Shown: in pieces, positions 60,689-64,000 of the stretch | Layout: each line of letters opens with the position of its first letter | Position numbering within the stretch: position 1 is the stretch's first letter | Assembly (NCBI GenBank): GCA_017983515.1 | Contig: JAGOBF010000002.1 | Span: 164,788-228,787 of the forward strand | Direction of reading: 5' to 3' | Length of the DNA: 64,000 nt | Origin: Promineifilum sp. | Lineage (GTDB): Bacteria; Chloroflexota; Anaerolineae; Promineifilales; Promineifilaceae | The notes under the pieces: model-generated | Told to the model about the DNA's origin: nothing | Seen by the model: only the letters and a program-made list of their open reading frames with translations | Databases searched by the model: none | Program-made: the position numbers and the translations under genes

Positions 60689-61692
60689 GCTAAGTTGCTC
60701 TCCTTCCATTTACGCTCCAGCCAACTGATGGCTGCTATCCCCAGCACGGCCGCGGCCCCGGCCACGATGTAGCCTTCGATGATCGTCGCCTGGGTAATGA
60801 ATAAGGCCATCATACCCAAAATACCGCTAAACAAGTAGAGAATGAGCACCGCTTCACGCGGCGAAAAGCCTAATTGGACCAGACGATGGCTGGTATGATC
60901 TTTTCCGGCCGTGTTGGGGCTGAGTCCTCGTCTAAGGCGCGAAAGCACGACCAGCACCATATCGAAAATAGGCAACCCGAACAAGAACACCGGCACCATC
61001 CAGGTGACGAAATTGGAATTGTCGGGAAAGCGTAACTGGATGCCCATCGTCGCCAGCAAAAAGCCAAGGAATAAGGAGCCCACGTCGCCCATGAAGATCT
61101 TGGCCGGCGGTAAATTATAGCGCAAGAACCCCAGACAAGCGCCCAGCAGCCCGGCGGACAGCGCGCCCACCAGGAACTGTCCATTGCTCAGCGACAACAA
61201 CAAAATGAAAGCGGCGATGACCGCCGCGACCCCGGCCGTCAGCCCATCCATATTGTCAAGGAAGTTGATGGCGTTCGTGATGCCCAATAGCCACAAAAGG
61301 GTGACGGCATAATTGACTACGTCCGGGACGGGCAGCCGTACGCGGATGCCAAAATAGGCCAAAATGAGAAAACCGAGGATTTGCCCCAGGAGTTTCAACC
61401 AGGCGGGCAGCGGACGATAATCATCGATCAAGCCGGTCAGGGCGACCACTGTAGCCGCCAACACCACGCCGATTACCGTCGGCTGCGGGTTGCCACCATA
61501 GAAGATCAAGACACCGATGATGGCCCCGAAGAAGATGGCTGCGCCGCCCAGCAGAGGGGTTGGTGTTCGATGGACTTTGCGCTGGGAAGGAGCATCGACC
61601 AGGCCCAAGGCCAAAGCAGCGCGCCGTGCCCAGGGGATGCTACCCAGGGTGAGGGTCAGCGCGATGAGGAAGACGGCGAGAAATGCGCGCAT
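60685..61692 (-). CDS. WecA/TagO-like polyprenyl-phosphate sugar-1-phosphate transferase
   Basis: This 335-residue enzyme has about ten helices and is of the MraY/WecA superfamily. It has LIDDYRPLP (Mg-binding Asp pair), NAINFLDNMDGLTAG, FMGDVGSLFLGF and the cytosolic DHTSHRLVQLG. It transfers a sugar phosphate (often GlcNAc-1-P) from a UDP-sugar to undecaprenyl phosphate and starts surface glycan synthesis. It is closer to WecA/TagO/RgpG than to MraY. It lies between a TPR membrane protein and a cytochrome gene, the latter coupled by ATGA. Confidence 0.9.
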   Translation of the reverse strand: MRAFLAVFLIALTLTLGSIPWARRAALALGLVDAPSQRKVHRTPTPLLGGAAIFFGAIIGVLIFYGGNPQPTVIGVVLAATVVALTGLIDDYRPLPAWLKLLGQILGFLILAYFGIRVRLPVPDVVNYAVTLLWLLGITNAINFLDNMDGLTAGVAAVIAAFILLLSLSNGQFLVGALSAGLLGACLGFLRYNLPPAKIFMGDVGSLFLGFLLATMGIQLRFPDNSNFVTWMVPVFLFGLPIFDMVLVVLSRLRRGLSPNTAGKDHTSHRLVQLGFSPREAVLILYLFSGILGMMALFITQATIIEGYIVAGAAAVLGIAAISWLERKWKESNLA

Positions 61693-61744
61693 AAGGTCGG
61701 CGTCCGGTTTAGTATCCGGCCCCTTAATGGCCGGCGATTTGGTC

Positions 61745-64000
61745 TCATTCGTCGCCCAAGCCCGTCAGAAAGGCTTGTATTTGAGCGGCTGTCTCGGCGC
61801 CGGCCGTCGCCAATGCCTTTTCGGCCAAGGTCCTGGCTTCGGCCGTGTCGCCCCTTCCGGCGGCGATCTGCGCCGCCAGAAAATCGATTTCGGCCGTGGG
61901 GAAAGCGGCCGGCTCATTTTGGGTGCGTGCGTCGTCGATGGCGGCTTGAGCCTGGTCGTATTCCCCAAGTTGCCGGTAGATTTCGGCCAGTTGGACCCGG
62001 GCCCGGATATTGCCGGGGGCGGATGCCACTGCCTGTTCGAGCGCGGCGGCGGCCGTTTGGTACATCGTGTCGCGTTCCGCGTCGGCACGGCCGCTACTGC
62101 ACAAGATGTAAGCATCAGCCCGCGCCAGGTGGTTCTGAGCGTAAAACGGGTCGATCGCCACCGCTTCGTCGTAAAGGGCCAGAGCGCGGTCGCAGTCGCC
62201 CTCTACTTCCAGGATGAGGCGGGCCAATTCATTGCGTATCACCGAATTCTGCGGGCTAAGCGTCAGCGCTAGCCGATAATAGCGCTCGGCTAGCGCCAAC
62301 CGCTCACTCTTTTCGGCCTCGTCGGTCACGGCCGCGTACCAACGGGTATTAAGCCGGGCAAGATTGGCGGTATGATCCGTATTTAAAGGGTTTAGATCTT
62401 GGGCCTGAAATAACAGATTTTCGGCCGAGGACAGCAGATCGGCCTGTTCGCCGGGGTCCTGGGTAAGGGCGGCGCGCTCCAGATAAGCTCGTCCCAGAAA
62501 TAGATAATAGAAATCCTCGCTCGGCATGCGGTCGATGGCCGTCGTATAGATGGCGATGGCCGTGTCCCATAAACCGCGTCGCGTGTCGGCATCGACTTGC
62601 GTGGAGCGGGTAGCCTGACTTTCGTAGGGCTGCGCCCGTTTATAAATCATATCCGCCTGTACTTGTCGTACGTTGGTCTGCGAAATGATGAAAAAGGCGA
62701 GGAGAAGGGCCCCAATTAGACTGCTATAGACCAGGAGCGGCGAGGCAGGCGTTCGTGCCCGTCGCTCGGCGCGAATGTCGGGCCAACTGATTGCCAGGGC
62801 CAGCAGAAACACGATGGCGATTATAAACACGTAGAAGAAAGCGAGCAGGCGGCCGGCCTGGGCAGCTTCGAGCGCCCTGAGCATCGCGGTTGAGGTTGCG
62901 TCCTGACTCTGATAAAACAACAGGGAACGATAATTTGCGGCGTGGAGATAGATGTAGCCGAAACCGCCCACCAGCGAGAGCAGCACGGCGCCGGCGGCGG
63001 GCAGGAGCGACTGGTGCCAGCCGTCGTCCCACAATAACCAAAGCGCGGCGGCTCCCCCGGCTATCAAGAGCAACGCGGGGACGCCTCCACCGGCTATGAG
63101 GACAGGCACCGCCAAAATAATGAGTGCCGCCGCGACGATACCACCGGCCAGTCGCGCTGCGCGTCGGCTGAGCAGGAGCAGGACGGCTATCAGCGCACAG
63201 GTGATGCCGCCTATCAGGGCCAAGCTGAGACCGAGCACGGCCGTGGCCGTGCCGGCCGAGAGCAGAAAGCGCGCGCCGATACCGGCCAGGGCGAGGGTCA
63301 GAAACACCCCGGCCGCGCCTTGCCGTCGGCCGACGCTCGTTGGGCCAGATGATTCGAAGTTTATCTCGCCGTGCTTGATCATCTCTCCCAGGAACACCAG
63401 CCAGCCCAATGCCCACGAGAGGACGATCATCGACAGCACGAACGGCCAGGCGACGAAATCCCGCCGCGCATTTTGCAACAGCGATTGCCGGATTATCTCG
63501 CCGACTGACAGGTCGGCCGCTCCGGTAATGACTTTGCCCGGTGGGAGGGCATAAGTGATGAAGCCGTAGCCAAAGAGGACGAGCATGAGTGCCATCAGCG
63601 CGGCCGGGATCAGCAAGCGCTCCCAACCCGATGGAGGGCGAGGTGAGGCAGGTGTCGAATTGCCGCCGCGCCGTTTACGTTTATCGCCTCGCGCGGCCGG
63701 CGGCGAGGATACTTCTTCCGGTTCCAAAGCCGGTTGGCGCAGGCGATGACCCAGTGCGAACATCAGGGCGACGTAGACGAAAAAGTAGAGCCGCGTGGCC
63801 GAGATGGCGATGCCGAAATGTATTTCGACGTAATGGGCCAGGACAGCCGCAACCAGCGCGTTCATTAAGAGATTGTCGGCCGCGAAGGGCAGCGCGGCGG
63901 CTGTGGATGGATTTACCGCGTCGCTTTCCACGCGGCCGAAGAGGGCATAGTAGATCAGGTAGACGATGACGCCGACGATGACGCCCGTCGGCACTGCCAC
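61745..64000 (-). CDS. Polytopic membrane protein with C-terminal TPR repeats (partial)
   Basis: The N-terminus lies beyond the right edge; 751 residues are visible. Residues 1-455 of the visible part are about ten or more hydrophobic helices with polar loops. Residues ~460-750 are TPR units (FYYLFLGRAYLERAAL, AERYYRLALTLSPQN, ALALYDEAVAIDP, YDQAQAAIDDARTQ). This layout is seen in O-antigen ligase-like (WzyE/WaaL) proteins with TPR tails in this phylum. The neighbouring WecA-like gene supports a surface glycan role, but the ligase motif itself is outside the window. The reading frame is open to the last base. Confidence 0.72.
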   Translation of the reverse strand: MAVPTGVIVGVIVYLIYYALFGRVESDAVNPSTAAALPFAADNLLMNALVAAVLAHYVEIHFGIAISATRLYFFVYVALMFALGHRLRQPALEPEEVSSPPAARGDKRKRRGGNSTPASPRPPSGWERLLIPAALMALMLVLFGYGFITYALPPGKVITGAADLSVGEIIRQSLLQNARRDFVAWPFVLSMIVLSWALGWLVFLGEMIKHGEINFESSGPTSVGRRQGAAGVFLTLALAGIGARFLLSAGTATAVLGLSLALIGGITCALIAVLLLLSRRAARLAGGIVAAALIILAVPVLIAGGGVPALLLIAGGAAALWLLWDDGWHQSLLPAAGAVLLSLVGGFGYIYLHAANYRSLLFYQSQDATSTAMLRALEAAQAGRLLAFFYVFIIAIVFLLALAISWPDIRAERRARTPASPLLVYSSLIGALLLAFFIISQTNVRQVQADMIYKRAQPYESQATRSTQVDADTRRGLWDTAIAIYTTAIDRMPSEDFYYLFLGRAYLERAALTQDPGEQADLLSSAENLLFQAQDLNPLNTDHTANLARLNTRWYAAVTDEAEKSERLALAERYYRLALTLSPQNSVIRNELARLILEVEGDCDRALALYDEAVAIDPFYAQNHLARADAYILCSSGRADAERDTMYQTAAAALEQAVASAPGNIRARVQLAEIYRQLGEYDQAQAAIDDARTQNEPAAFPTAEIDFLAAQIAAGRGDTAEARTLAEKALATAGAETAAQIQAFLTGLGDE

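Overview
The window is GC-rich, gene-dense bacterial chromosome, probably from a filamentous Chloroflexota (Anaerolineae-like). That placement is inference. It rests on T-box control of valS, a DUF4332 protein, PKD/Ig-like/lamin-tail secreted proteins, promoters placed directly in front of start codons, and apparent abundance of the word GGCCG. I saw no tRNA, rRNA, CRISPR array, insertion sequence or prophage. Almost all genes look like housekeeping, envelope or signalling functions.

Layout. 1-1.4 kb: the N-terminal part of a membrane Fe-S oxidoreductase that leaves the left edge. 1.7-5.1 kb: a membrane-anchored glycoside hydrolase coupled to a GT39-type glycosyltransferase. 5.1-6.8 kb: lspA and an RluA-family pseudouridine synthase. 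6.8-10.6 kb: a leftward operon of three M42 aminopeptidases behind a Thr/Pro-rich membrane-anchored stalk protein. 10.7-13.9 kb: an orphan multi-domain sensor histidine kinase. 14-16.2 kb: two small membrane proteins and a degenerate APH-fold protein. 16.4-21 kb: a VOC protein with a methyltransferase, then a four-gene operon (small protein, metallo-hydrolase, MFS exporter, ArsR regulator) behind a duplicated palindromic operator. 21.3-26 kb: avtA, rocD, uppP and tgt, all leftward, with a complex control region before rocD.

26-31 kb: a 1718-residue secreted protein built from five Ig-like/lamin-tail repeats. 31-34.5 kb: methyltransferase, GH13 amylase and universal stress protein. 34.6-35.7 kb: azlCD. 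35.7-38.7 kb: a lipoprotein with a clostripain fold that lacks its catalytic residues. 38.8-43.6 kb: a PHP phosphoesterase, a RodA/FtsW protein fused to an inactivated penicillin-binding domain interrupted by an in-frame UGA, and mtnP. 43.9-45.7 kb: a membrane protein with a 120-bp tandem repeat and a DUF4332 tail. 45.9-54.6 kb: a PKD/CAP surface protein, Ser/Thr kinase, ftsH, a 7TM-GAF-HTH protein and lysA. 54.7-58 kb: a DUF971 gene and valS under a GUC-specifying T-box. 58-64 kb: cyclophilin, multiheme cytochrome c, a WecA-like transferase and a TPR membrane protein that leaves the right edge.

Common themes. Many genes are joined by 4-bp ATGA/GTGA overlaps, implying translational coupling. 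At least eight genes have a -10-like hexamer only 6-9 bases before the ATG and no Shine-Dalgarno, implying leaderless mRNAs. Three proteins (APH-like, clostripain-like, PBP-like) keep a fold but have lost catalytic residues.
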